Positions 10,743-24,200 of a stretch of DNA of 64,000 bases are shown here, in pieces. Source of the stretch: Purshia tridentata (taxonomy: Eukaryota; Streptophyta; Magnoliopsida; Rosales; Rosaceae); assembly GCA_003254885.1 (NCBI GenBank), contig QANT01005225.1, positions 1 through 64,000 on the forward strand. The letters run 5' to 3'. A program made the translations under genes and the position numbers. The notes under the pieces were generated by a model, which was given only the letters and a program-made list of their open reading frames with translations, was not told where the DNA came from and ran no database searches. How positions within the stretch are numbered: position 1 is the stretch's first letter; each line of letters opens with the position of its first letter.

Positions 10743-12279
10743 CGGCCTTGAGTACAAGGGCACAACTTTCCACTACAAAAAATAAAATATAAGATGAGAC
10801 AAGTAAATTAATGTTATTAGCAAGATCTTCCCTGATTTGCCACTTTATATTACTGATAAATTTGGTAACAAAAACCAAAAGGAAAATGAGACCACTAAAT
10901 GTAATACAGAAAATATCAGTGTGTCAAAAGAATGTTAAAGGTGCGCACAAATGAAAACAATAGTGGACATATAATCCTCCCTATTATAACCAACTAAAGA
11001 TGAGTAAGTTTTCTTATGCCCACCAGAAATAACTAGTACATGGAGAAAAATAAACATAAGGCTAAACCATAGGAAAACACTTCATAGTAAGTTAAGATAA
11101 GCAAAAGAAAACAACTTGCAAATGTTCAAATATATTGGTAAAAGAAGCTAATTTGCACCATAATATGAAAGGAAATCATCAAAACTAATAAAAGCAAATT
11201 AACATGATAGACAAACAAAATCTGTTTGAATTGTTACCAAATAATTTATAATTCATGAGCAACTCATAGATATAGGGAGTAGTAAACACAAACTTAGAGT
11301 TACAAGATGATCAAATTTATATGTTTTCTTTAAAAGATTGTCATATGGAATCCATCATATCAGATAGGGTCCTAACAGAAGATGACTGACATTGATGCGA
11401 CAATAAATATATATGTACTGGTTGTTCATGAATATATGAAAGCAAAAATCAATATAGAAAATGACATGCCATTTCATAACGTCCCATTCCAGATAAGAAT
11501 TTGATTCCATGAAATGCTATGCTGTTACAAAGCAGACACAAAACCACGGAATTTTACATGTTTGGGACATAGATTTGATAAAGAAATGGAAAATCTAGTC
11601 AGCCAATTTAATGCATCTTGCCCTTTATAAAGGTACAGTCCTACAGGTTGTCCTACAGGTTATAGTAACATCCAACACCCTTCTTTGTCAAGTAACTATC
11701 CACTTCCACATCAAGTTTCCACCATAAAATTATTTCTATCCTTAACAGAAGTTTAGAAAAAAAATATGTACACAGTGGAAACCTCCAAAAATCAAAATCT
11801 ACAATAATCCCTCAAGTAATCAAATATATATACCACTTCCACCTATAGACCCCATCCAAAATTGAAACTGTAATGGGTGTGTTTTGAACATATGTGAGCA
11901 AACATCTGTATCCTGCTTTGCCCATAGTCAAGGGTGAAAATTATGATGCCACCTTTATGTTATTTGAACAAGTGAGCATATGTTTTGATCTAATATCTCA
12001 AACTAAAATAAACCCATCAAAAATTACTTAACCAATGTGTGCTTAGGGTCCAAGACCCTCAAACCTAATCCCCACAATAAACATCAATACTCAAAATTCT
12101 TAACCTAGTTTAATATCCCAGTAAACAGAAGAAGCTTCCGCACATCATAGAACAGAAACGCAATAATAATTCTGCACTGTGAAAGGAACAAACAGTATAT
12201 TATAATCTTTGACAAACTAGGCCTAATACTTAAAACCAGTAACAGAAAAACCCAACAAAATGTAGAAGGTATACGCACA

Positions 12280-12319
12280 AACACACACACACACATATCT
12301 ACATATATATATATATATT
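12280..12319. repeat. AC and AT compound microsatellite
   Basis: A short (AC)n run (12280-12294) is followed by an (AT)8-type run (12303-12319) inside the PSS1 leader intron. Confidence 0.85.
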
Positions 12320-12851
12320 ATTGAATTTAGATGCACATAACAGTAACCAAAAATACCCATCTAAAGATTTCAAAAAATTAAGGCTTTAAAGGTTTAAAAG
12401 ACGCTTTGATCATGTGCTTGCCAAGCAGTAAACACGCTCACTCAACGAAACTTAGAAAAACAAATAGAGTAATACATCCACAGTCGACCAAGAAAAATAC
12501 ATTTCTACATAAAATAAATCGGATAACAGTAGCTGAAATCAAGAATACCCATCAAGATGTCAAGTAATTCGAAGTTAAATCATTGCATGTTGAAAATTAC
12601 TAAAAATAAGTGTCAAATTTTGGGAAAAAATAAAATCTGACAGATGGCGGTTTCTCAAAATTTCGTTCTTAAAGAAAAGAAATTTCGTAATTTCGTATGA
12701 CTGAAATGAAACAAATCACAAACAAAAACAAATACGTGGAGCTGGATGCGATTTATCTATATACAGGTTACAGAAAAAAAAAATCAAAACAACGCAACAG
12801 AAGAATACAAATTCAAATATACATATACAGTGATATAAAAAATACACACAA

Positions 12852-12852
12852 G

Positions 12853-12883
<31 letters not shown>

Positions 12884-12887
12884 GTGT
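12852..12887. repeat. TATG/TATATG microsatellite
   Basis: Repeats of a TATATG-like unit ending in TGTGTG, inside the PSS1 leader intron close to its 5' donor. Repeat number is likely to vary between individuals. Confidence 0.8.
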
Positions 12888-13251
12888 AAATAGAGTAGAC
12901 CATTGAAATAGAGAGGGAAGAAGAAGAGTGAAGAGTGAAGAGTGAAGAGAGAGAAAGGTTGGTCAGATAAAAAAGGCATGTATTTTAGGGAGGGATGCTT
13001 ACGTAATAGAGAAGATGTAGCCGTACGAATGGAGGACGAGAAGATCGTGGCCGTCGGATCAGAGCTTTTGGAAATTTGAACAAACAGATAGCGAGGAGAG
13101 AGAGTTAATAACGGGGAGAGACGAAGATAAGTGAGACACTTAAATAGAGAAAGATGGTGTTAATCAAATCTACTACGAGATATAGCTTTTGCAGTGGCAG
13201 AAGAGAGGGAAAAAAGTGCGAGCAGCGACAAGGATGACTCTCTGTGACTCA

Positions 13252-13276
13252 GTCTCTCTCTCTCTCTCTCTCTCTC
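13252..13276. repeat. TC microsatellite upstream of PSS1
   Basis: An uninterrupted (TC)n run of about 25 bases just upstream of the estimated PSS1 first exon, so in the promoter or extreme 5' leader. On the gene's strand it reads as a GA repeat. Confidence 0.85.
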
Positions 13277-14199
13277 ACTTTTCGATTTTTTTCTCACAGA
13301 GAGTTTTTTCTCTGCTACAGCGGCGAAAAGGCGAAGGGTGATGATGGGAGAATACCCAAAAAAAAGAAAATACGAAAAAACGCCTATATATATAACATAT
13401 AATATTTATTCAAAGGAGAGAGAGAGAGAGTACGACGGTCAAAGAGAGATTTGAAGATGTGTCAGCACACGAGAGGAGATTTAAAGGTGTTTTTTTCTTT
13501 TCTTTTCTCTTTTAATTTTCAGATGCGATGCGGTTGTTGGGTTGATACTTTAGACTTTCAGAACTTGAGATAACTGATACAATAAATAGGCGAAAATGAA
13601 AAGCGAAAGGACGGGACTTTATACCGGAAGTACCCCTGACGATCTTCTTTAATTGTATTATTGCAGAATATAATAATATATCATCAATCATGATTCATTG
13701 ATTCCCTTTCCCTTTCCTTATTTCTATCTTTTCATTTTGCTTAATGCATAGTGACCTCACTCTATTTTTATTTTAAAAGCTAATTTCACATTTGCATTAT
13801 CTTTTTTGCCCTTTTTTTATTGGGAAAAAGGTGGTGAAAAGCTGGGTGAAAATCAAACTACTATCATGAGGTGGAGTGAAACTAGATACGGGCAAAAATC
13901 GGTTCAAATTGACCAACACAATTTGTCAGATTTCTAACACCCAAAAAGTGGAGGTCGATTTATAATCGATCATTAATAGGTTGGGTTCTCAAATAACCGA
14001 TCAAAATTGACCCATCTCACCTAAAAATAATAATTTAATTATTTTTTATTAAAAACATACATTTTAAGATTAGTTATAATTCAAGACGCATATTTAAGAG
14101 TGTATTATTGTTGAATGCATAATTAGTTATTATGTTAATTTAGGACTTTTTATAGATTTCTATCATGACATACGTTAAAAATCATATGCATGACATTTA

Positions 14200-14302
14200 A
14201 ATTGAAATAAAATTTTAAAATTTATCAATTTTTATGAGAAAATAAAATTTATATTAACCATTCTGTAATATTAAAGTATTTTATAAATTTAAATATAATA
14301 TA
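14200..14302. repeat. Dispersed AT-rich repeat, copy 2
   Basis: Diverged partner of the repeat at 180-286, in the same orientation. The shared blocks are an AAATAAAATTTA-like run, TGTAATATT and a TTTATAAATTTAAAT-like run in the same order. It is probably a transposable-element remnant of unknown family. Confidence 0.35.
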
Positions 14303-15624
14303 CTAATAGAAAAATTACAAATACCATCAATCACATTATTATTTTGACTTGTGAATTCAACTAATGAGTTATGAAAAAGGTGTTGAATTTGTATTTTGCG
14401 AAAGATGAAAGTAATGGACCACTTTGGTGGCAGTACATATTCTTTGAATGATTGTAATTTGACCAAAACATATGATAAAGAACCGTGTAAGCTGATGGGC
14501 ACTCAATGTGCACTCATTACCTTTGAACCACCACACGGGCTGCCCTTGCCTCTGCCTTTTTCAATCTTTAATGTTTGCTCGTGTGATCCATAACCGGCAT
14601 GGTACTACAATAAATCATCAATGAAAAGCCGAAACAGTCATGATTTGGATTTACAAGAAAAATAAATAAAATATAATTGCATTGAAGTAGACATAAACCT
14701 TTTTCTATTAAACAATAACCCAATTTGAATCATTGATTATTATCTAAAATAAATCAACCTGCAGAATAATAAAATATATGACAATTGAGTGGTAAAATAA
14801 AAATAAAAATGAAAATACTTTATAATTTTGGAATACTAGGTTAGTGATAATAGATTGGATAGTTTCACTAATTTCCAGAAAAGGAAAGGGAGAAAACAAT
14901 AGGTACCCAACAATCAATATGAAATTTCCTTTTCCAAGATAAGAAGACCGTTTGGCGCACGTAATTCTCTCAACCCACTATGCAATATGTACCTTCCAAA
15001 TCCATTATTATAAATTTATAATTTATGTTATAAATATGTACAGTATATACAAACTACAAACTATACAATACATTAATACAAAACAAAGCATGATTACTTT
15101 ATGTTGGTACAGCTGACTGCCTTCTGATCCTGAACTGGACCTGATGACTACTATTCGTCAACTCTGCAGGTTTTATATATCTTAATTATATCTGTACCTA
15201 ATTGATTTAGTTTCTTATATATATTTATATATTATATAGTTTGTGTTGGTAATTAATTTATAATTAATGTACAGGCTACAGCTGAATGTGGGGATTGGCA
15301 CAGTCAACAAATAGTGGCAGTAGTATGTGGTCCGTCCATTTAATGATGATCCGTGGAGCTTACAAGCTGAAGGCCTTCCCCACAGAAAACAGAATATAAA
15401 TGAATGGGAATGGGAATAAATGAGAAACAAAGAACAACATATTTGATATTGATGAAGCTGGAATAATCCAGCTAGCCTAGCTGCTCGGGAGAATATTGCT
15501 TTGAGTTGTTTCACATCAAATAAATACTTCCACCAATCATTATCACAAGGACTCTATTTATAATACTCTCTATCTTACAAATTTACAATACACTTTAAAA
15601 TTCTTTTTTTTTTTTTAATTACAA

Positions 15625-15924
15625 GAGAAAGGGATGGTTTGAATTTGGAAATGTAAGGAAAAATTCTCAGCCAACTAGGCTAATCTAAATTCACTATAAT
15701 AAACTTTAAATAATACTAGAGATATTAATTATTATCTTAAATTTTTATATCTAGATTTATTCTGAAATTATTTATACCATATACTAGAGAAAGGGATGGT
15801 TTGAATTTGGAAATGTAAGGAAAAATTATAATAAACTTTAAATAATACTAGAGATATTAATTATTATCTTAAATTTTTATGTCTAGATTTATTCTGAAAT
15901 TATTTATACCATATACTATACTAA
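15625..15924. repeat. Direct duplication with an internal 30-bp deletion in copy 2
   Basis: Copy 1 begins at 15625 (GAGAAAGGGATGGTTTG) and copy 2 at 15787 with the same start. Both run through AAACTTTAAATAATAC, then AGAGATATTAATTATTATC, and end at CCATATACTA. Copy 2 lacks about 30 bases present in copy 1 (starting CTCAGCCAAC). Otherwise identity is very high, so the duplication is young. A poly-T tract lies directly upstream of copy 1. Confidence 0.85.
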
Positions 15925-18207
15925 TTTGACAACAAAAATTGAGATAATAGTTGAAAACGAGTTATTCAATTTGATATTACATTTTTAACCCATTGTGAAA
16001 GGAGCTAGGAGTTAGTCGATTTGCTCAAAAAATTGACGACCGACCCCAAACTAGTGGTCCGAAAATTGGTGGTTAATGCATGGTAAAACTGACCATCGAT
16101 TTACCGAACTTCTGGTCTCGATCTCGGCCAAATGGAGGCTGACCGAGGTGCCTTGATCAGTTTTCTGATTTGGACTTTTCAACTCGATAACCAATCAAAT
16201 CTAACCCAGCTCTAAAATATGCACAGCTTTTTAATAAAATCAAGTATTGTATTGTAAAATTGTAAACTAGTGCATGGTCCATGGGACTGACAAGCTCCCC
16301 CACATGCCCCCGAGGGAGTTGGAAAAAAAAAAAAAAAGGATTTGGGAGCAAGTAGAGAAGATGAGCGTTAGGAGACCCAGAGACCCCAAGTTGTTTCTTT
16401 TCCAAAGTATTGGCTTTCTTAATTGTCACGGGATTCACAAACCTGTGTGGCCCAAGGCTTTGCTCCCGTCTGGCATAGTCCACACACTCTTACGTTTTAT
16501 AAACAAAAAGGGCCAAAGGGGTCCGCTCCGGAGCGAGCTGCGCTACTTTGGTCAATTTCAATTCACTAATCAATATGTACCAACTCCAACAACCACACAG
16601 CTTAACGACGAATGCGCGTCCTCACATGCTTGGGACTTTTGAGGCTTGGGACCTTCATTTGGGTTTTGGGCACTATTGATAAAATCTCATTTTCACTCTT
16701 TAATACGCACCAAAATAGCCCTAAAGTTTTTTCTCAGGAACAGGGACAATTTGGACATGAAAGGGGCAGACCCTCCCAGCCTGTCCCATACTCGTTAGCA
16801 TATGCTTCAGATTCCATATTTGTCAACATTATTTACCTAATCAATAAGGCGTACCCCGACAGCCTTACCAATGTCGCATTTCGAGGTTGGATGGAAATCT
16901 GTTTTGTTTATTTATTTTAACGAATTAATTATCATCACAATATGTTATGGTACATATGCAATGCCAGATCTGGTGGAAATTACGTAGGAAAAGAGAATGC
17001 GATTCATGCACGTGAGAATGGAACTATTAAAATTGTATAAAATAATAAGGGTGAAGATGGTAATTTTCATATCAGAACGGAGAAATAGAGCTCTCCTATT
17101 AGTAAAAAAGCTTATATGTATGTAGATGAGTAAGATTGATGCAAAATGCAGAGAAGTTATTTAATTGAAAGTGGTTGAGGTCCCTTTATAAGAATAAAAC
17201 ACCCTTAAAAAAGAAATCTATTTTTCTTTTTAATAAGAAATATAAGACCCATCGGCGATTTTGTCTCCCATATTATAGTTTGTCACATGAAGTCTACTTG
17301 TGTGGTCATGGGCAACGGAGCATGTATAATAGTTTATAGGTCTCCATCTTCCTCAGCGCCTTTTATCTCTTAATTTAATACCCCTTTCATAGAGGCAAGA
17401 ACTTGTGAGGGGCATACAAGTACAACAAAGTGAATAACTTTGACCGTTCAGCTATGCCCCAACGTATTCAGTTTAAAATCATAGAAATCAGGAAACACAA
17501 AAATGGGAAAACAGGACTCAGATCCATCCGAACACATCTTTTTGGGGATGTAGACCGCAACTATATTACCGAAAAGATATTCAGAACCTTTCTGGAATTT
17601 ACAAGGAGCTAGTTATCAACAAAAGGTGAAAAAGGATTACCACGCTTACACTACACATGCCTACCAACTATCCAAAACAATACTATTGTACAGCAAGATG
17701 CTAACATCTGAGCTCATAATGGTGTAAGAAATCACCAGGTTTTACTCGCAAATGTGTGTGCTTATTTCTCCTTGATTCTAACTACAGCTAACTACAATTT
17801 CACCTGTCCTTGATAAACTCTCCTGGTCACCATCGGTGTCATGATCCAAGTGCACACCCACTGAAATGGACAAAATAGGCCAATTTCAGTCACCTCAAAA
17901 CTTTAGCTCAGATGTAGCTCTGTCACAAAGCAGATGATCCAACAATCCAAAATTAACCACAAATTCAGCTTCTTGAGTGCTATTTTCTGGTGATGTCTGA
18001 TCAATTATGGATATTAAAGAATGTGGAAATGAGGTCAGATCTGCTGGCTTTTAAGTGATAATGATGCCCAAACTTTACTGTTTCCTGAGGCAGGTAGTAA
18101 GTCGGACATTGTGACCACATTGATTCTCAAGGCATTCCCAAGCACCACCGGTTGTGCTCAGCTGCCCTCTCATAAAGTTCTCTTTGGGAAAGTGGGCTCA
18201 TAGTAGT

Positions 18208-21200
18208 TTAATTATGATCCTTTTTGCTTTTCTTCAACAACATTGACATATGATTGATGTACTCATGGCCCATTTGTGTTCCACTCACCAGCCACTGAAT
18301 GGCCTCAGCTGCTGCATCTTTTTCTGCACTCTTCTTGTTATTACAAGGCTGCCCCATAATTTGCATTCCATTGAACTCCACAGTAGCTCGGAACTGGCTG
18401 TTTTTCAGCTGCTTAGTTTTGTAGGTAGGTGCAGCATATCCTGCCCTTGTGAGCAGTGTCTGGAGCTGACTCTTAGAATTATCACCCCCAGGTCCACTTT
18501 CCGTTCTTGAAACCAAGGCTGGCTGTGGTGCCACCACAGGTGGCTTTGAGGGTAAAATGACCTGGACCTGGTGGCCAAATACAAATCTACCCTCACTTTG
18601 ATCCTCTGAGAGCAGCAACCGCACTGCAGAAAGGAGTTCATGATGGAAGTGAATGTCCATCCTGGGGTTCAGTAGCTGCCCAGTATCACCAGAATTGAAA
18701 TTAGCCAGAGGTAACAAGCGGACAAAAATATATTCAAAATCCACTTCAAGGTGCGATTGGGAAAATAAAGTAGCAAGGGATCCAGAAATAAAAAAGATAC
18801 TAAAAGAACAAAAACAAAATTCATTCAGTAAGAGAAAGTAGGTTTCTTCATAGTTTCACTTACTTTGGTTTGAATTAACTCATCAAGTTCCCTCCTTAAA
18901 CATTGATACATATCTGCTATAGCAGGTTTCATGAAGAATTCCAAATATCCTCCCAACATTTTCAAGTGTCCATCCTGCCAGAACAAGAATACAGTCCCAT
19001 TATGTCAATCACAGATAACAACAGAAAAACCACAAAAAGAAAAAGAAGAAGGAACAACAGCAATAACAGAAAACATAAACAACAATAATCAAGCATGCAT
19101 TGGTTTGCACACTCCTGTAGCAAACACCAGAAATAAACTACTTACAGTATCCCCTTTTGAAAAGCTTCCACCAAATAGGAGGAGCACCGAATCAGACACA
19201 GCTGTTGAATCCCGTAGGAAAACAGAGTTCACTTTTATCTTCTCATTGAAAACCAGCCATGGATATGGAATCTTCGATTCCCGAGCATTGACAGAGTTCT
19301 GGGCAAACGACAAAGAACATAAAATCAAACTGACACGTAATCAAGGGCATTACTTTATATTGATGATACATTGATGAGGTGAACAAGAATGCTACCGAGT
19401 ATAGCAGCACCTGGCCATCCTCCATAGTTTTCAGCGAAAATGACTTTTCATTGTGCTGCATATCCATTTATGTCAGTCCTCAAGAAAATCATACAAGAGG
19501 AAATGAATCATATAATGCATATTGGGACAAATCAAATTATATATATATATGCACACAAACACACACACAACAAACACACACTGGCACAATATTTAGCAAA
19601 TTGAGGACCATGCAGCCAAACTGTGGTTGATAAAGCATTTTTACTTGCTTTCTAGGACTATTGTAAGTTTACTTCCCAATTTGATTAAAAAAGCCTGTAT
19701 TCATCATGGCATAAACATGATGAGTACAATGGATGGAGGAGATTGACAGCATCAAGAACTTGAAAAAATAATTAGAATATATTATAACCTAACAAAAACA
19801 CGAAAGCGCCATGCTTACCACAACAGAGCAAATTCCAGGATACAGGCCATAGCAAATAACTGCACGGATGAGATGTTCATCATAGCTCCATGCATTATAG
19901 GTGGTTGTGTTGGCATCAACAAGATCAGTATCTTTGAGCAAAGAGAAGAACTCCTTCCTAAGGGAATCAATAGCTTTCATCGATTGTGCTGAAAGAAAAT
20001 TCTTCCAGCAGTAGTCATATCCAGCAAAGTCTCTTTCAGCAACCTTCCAGCCCTCATAGGCCCGCACAAGTGCAAGGTGATCACTATAATCTTGGGAAAA
20101 CTGAGATTTTGCAGCCTCCGCAAGCTATATAGACAAACAAATACAATAACAAACACAACAATAATAATTGTTATTACTAGTATTATTAATGATAATGACA
20201 TCAAGGCCACATTATGAATTTGATACATGAACATGAATACTAATCTAATTGGAAGGTGATTCATAATGTATTGTTGAGGTTGCTCGTACGAAAAAGAAAC
20301 TTAAGTCACAAGGAAAAATAATGATACCTAATTAAAACATAAACAAAGAATTAAAATAAACCAATTGAACCAATACAGATAAACATGCTGTATGTCAATA
20401 CAGTTAAGGAAGCAACAAATATTTGAACAAGCACATCAAAATTACAGTTCAATCCTTTTCCTCCAATTCTAACCAAGAAATAAAGAGCATGCTAAATCCT
20501 AAATACAATAAAATTGGAGAGATGACTTACATCTTTCTTGTCAAAAGGTGTTAAGAAAGGATCTCTGACACTAAGGCCAGAAACAATAGTCAAAACTGGA
20601 TCTAGACAGTTGAAGATGGCGCCTACCAAGAGCATCTTTCCAAGTTTTGGCTCCACAGGAAGCATAGTTAGATAGCGTCCTGTCAAGTGACTTAGACTGC
20701 ATGAGGCTTATTGTTCTAAAAAAAACAATACCTCAGCCATTACAGAGAGTCACAAGTATCAAAATGCAAAATTAAAATATTATAAGAAGTTATATCTCTT
20801 CCCACCTAAAACAGTCAGATTCTCATTCTCATCCAAGGCCCCAATGATCTTTAAATACTCAACGGCATTTTGCACCTATGAAAAATAAGATCCAAAATGT
20901 GAATTGCAACCGAGAAGCAAAGTGATAAGTGTCTAAAGGAAGTAAGAGAAGGACTAGATCGTAGATTATGGCAGATTGAAGTTAAAATGGCATTAGGTAG
21001 AGATTTATTAAATTGGCTGTTACCGTGAGCAACTCCGGTGACTGCAGAGCCCTAGATAAGAACTCAGAAATACTTCCGAGTTTTAAACTTTTTATTTGCA
21101 GACAAAGAGACTGCAGAGGTGTCCTCAAAATTTCTGGCAATTGGTACTCTGCAAATGCATCATATACACATCTAGGATAGAGACGATAACACTCCCCAGG

Positions 21201-24200
21201 TTGAACACGTCCAGCTCTTCCCCTTCTCTACAATATATAAGCACAGAGGAATGCAAAGTCGTTAATCAATGAAAAAGACTGAAACTTAACATGTACTGAA
21301 CATTAACTGCCAGGAAAATCAAAGTTAATTATATTGCCAGTTCATATTAGTTTTCATCTAGGAGACCAAAATCTTCAGCCAGAAGATTCCTTACTTGTTG
21401 GGCAGAAACCTTGGATATCCAGGAAGGAAGCAAACAAGGAGTATTATTCAGTGCATCATATGAAGTCTCTTTTGCCTTTCCACAATCAAGAACAAAAACA
21501 ACGTCATTAATTGTGATACTTGTCTCGGCAATATTAGTAGCCAGCACAATTTTCCTCACTCCATCCTCAGGCTCATCAAATATTAACCTCTGCATGCAGT
21601 CAACATAGAAACAATAAAATATAAGAGAGGACACAGTATAAAATTGGCTAGAAAAGTAAATTCAGCAGTAATTCATTCATTCAACATAGATAACATAGAA
21701 AGCAACTGTGCAGGATGAAATACTATAGGTGAAAAAGAAATATGGCAGCATCAATGTATGCAGACAAATTATTCCAGTGATTGTACAATTTATCAGGACA
21801 CAAAAAAATTACCTGCTCAGAACTGGCCATAGAGCCATGGCATGCTAGCAACAGGACTCGGCTGGGATCACCTAAGAGAGGATTAGCATGCAACTTTTCC
21901 TTCAGAGAACTGATGTCATCCCACCCAGTCATAAAAATTAGAATGGCGCCAGGCCTTTCATTCTCACAGATATTGCATAAAACATACTCTATGAGATTAA
22001 ATCCGATACAATCAGGATTCCAACATGCTAGAGATTCCCGAGTCTGGGGACTATACCCCTTAAAATCAGCCCCCTTGAGTGCCTCCTGAATACATTCCAG
22101 ATAGGCACAAATAAGAAGATACACAAAATGAAAAAGGACAAAAGCGTACGCAATGATTTGCGTACCTCAACAACAGATGCAATCTGGCTTTTCCTCTTTC
22201 TTGGTGCCTGTTTGCTCATTTTCCACATCCTTTCCTGACCATAATCATCAATCTGATTGTATGGAGTTAATCTGCAACCCGTAATTTCCAGAACATCCTC
22301 CAGAAAATGGGTTCGAACTGGGTAGGTAAAACCCTAATGTAGAAGGGGAGGGCGGGGGGGGACAAAAAATATTTAACCATATCAGATCACTATTGTTTAT
22401 CCTCTGCAATCAACATTAAGACATAACTTCCCCAAGGTAAATAACCTTGTTGTAAACTGGAATCAAAAGTGTAAAAAATCTCAGAAAAAATGGCCTGACA
22501 TTTGAACGGAAAGGGATCCCACAAACCAGGATCCCCATAAGAAGCTCTGTGTATGCATATAGATAATATATATATATATAATGTTCTGATATTCATCCAC
22601 GGATGGAGAAAACACTAATCACTGGAAATTTTAACTTACTGGGAGGTGAATGATCTGAGCCCTACCAAAGTAGGATGCAAAAAGCTCAGAATCTAGTGTT
22701 GCACTCATCAGAATCAGCCTCAGTTCTGGACGACGAGGAAGGAGATCCTTGAGAACAATTAGCAGAAAATCTGGCATCAAATTATTAGTGAGAAATCAGA
22801 CTTCATCATCCAAAATTAAAGCCTCAATCTATCCCTAATTAACATTCATTACCTTCATTCATTCCGCGTTCATGAATTTCATCCACAATGACATGAGTTA
22901 CACCTTTCAAATTTCCATCAACTAGCAATCTTCTCAACAAAATGCCAGTGGTGCAAAAGAGAAGGTGGGTGTCCTTCCCTTTCATACCCTCTAACCGAAC
23001 CTTATATCCAACCTAAGAAGAAAGGAAACCAAAGAAAAAGGTAAAATTTAAAGAGAGAAAAAAAAAATCCTAAAAGGTTTTATATCACAACAGAACCAAT
23101 TTGAGCATGTAGCCCAATGAAATTGAGAACTCACTGATTCACCCAATTTCTCCCCCCTCTCTGAAGCAACTCTTTCAGAAACAGACATTGCAGATATTCT
23201 TCTAGGCTGTGTACATATAATACTACAAGCAGCTCCACGAACAGCTTCTACCTCAGATTCTAAAATGAATTGTGGAATTTGTGTGGTCTTGCCACAGCCA
23301 GTTTCACCTGATATGATAACAACCTACAAATGCAAAATTATACTCATCATAATGCTATTGTCTCATGTGTTCAATACTATGCGACTCAACTAATAACTTC
23401 CAAAATTCTACTGAATAAAAACATCTACCAAATTGCAGGACCAAAGTCAGAATCACACTCCAGCATAACTTGGGGATATGAATTTTCCAGACAAAGTAAA
23501 AATGATTATTTTGAAGAAAACATCAAAACATGACTAACCTGATTCGCTGAAATTGCTGTCAACAATGCATCCTTCTGTTTATAAGCAGGGAGACTTCTAC
23601 GAAATTGCAGCATTTTTCTACCTTCAGGAGATTCCTGTAAGAAAAGAAGAAAAATATGACAGATGTAAAAAACATGATTCATCTAATAACTGAATGACAA
23701 TCATGCTGAGGACACGAGATAAATGACTAGCTAATTATTATCTAGATTTAATAAAGACTTAAGTAATATTTTGGTCATCCAACTTTGTACGGAATTTCCA
23801 ATTTCCAAATCACTTCAATGTGGTCCCTAGCCCTAGATTCTATTTACAAGGTCAGACAGAAAACAATGACGTGTCAAAATCATTGGTACACATGTCCAAG
23901 TATGCCAACACAACAGAACTAGTAATGGCACAACTTAATTTTAGTTCGGTCTGGGCATTGTTATCACATACAAAAAAGTTAAATTTTTTCATTCAACAAC
24001 TGCAACCCATTACACCCTAAGGAAAGGATATATTGCCAAAAAATTCGAGGATACTGACTGAACAAATCATTTTGCGAGTTTGTAACTATTAGGCAAAGAC
24101 CATAGAGAAATCAGTTGATTATTAATTGAAGAAAATAACTACCAATAGAGTTAGCTTAGCCAACACAGTTTCAAGTAATCTTATTATGCAAAATGACTAG

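Larger units (their letters stand above)
10773..13240 (-). other. PSS1 leader intron and first non-coding exon
   Basis: On the minus strand a non-coding exon of roughly 13003-13240 ends at a good donor (TATTAC|GTAAGCATC). The matching acceptor is TTTTTTGTAG ending at 10773, 30 bases upstream of the start codon. The resulting leader intron is about 2230 bases and contains AC, AT and TATG microsatellites. The upstream end of the first exon is only estimated. Long leader introns in plants often raise expression, so this one may be regulatory; that part is inference. Confidence 0.6.
13277..17640. other. Spacer between PSS1 and the RNA helicase gene
   Basis: No gene is supported in about 4.4 kb. 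The left end is the PSS1 promoter, with further GA runs near 13420. The segment 13890-14030 resembles subterminal sequence of a DNA transposon (repeats of an ATCGGTT/ATCGATC kind) without clear ends. A second copy of the AT-rich dispersed repeat lies at 14200-14302 and a tandem duplication at 15625-15924. Short ORFs around 15.2-16.9 kb have no recognisable family features. The right edge, near 17640-18207, is probably 3' UTR of the helicase gene. Confidence 0.5.

Noticed and set aside
16157-16920. Overlapping ORFs of 102-122 residues on both strands near 16.2-16.9 kb
   Set aside because: They contain a homopolymer run and no family features, and both strands are open equally. Nothing supports a gene.
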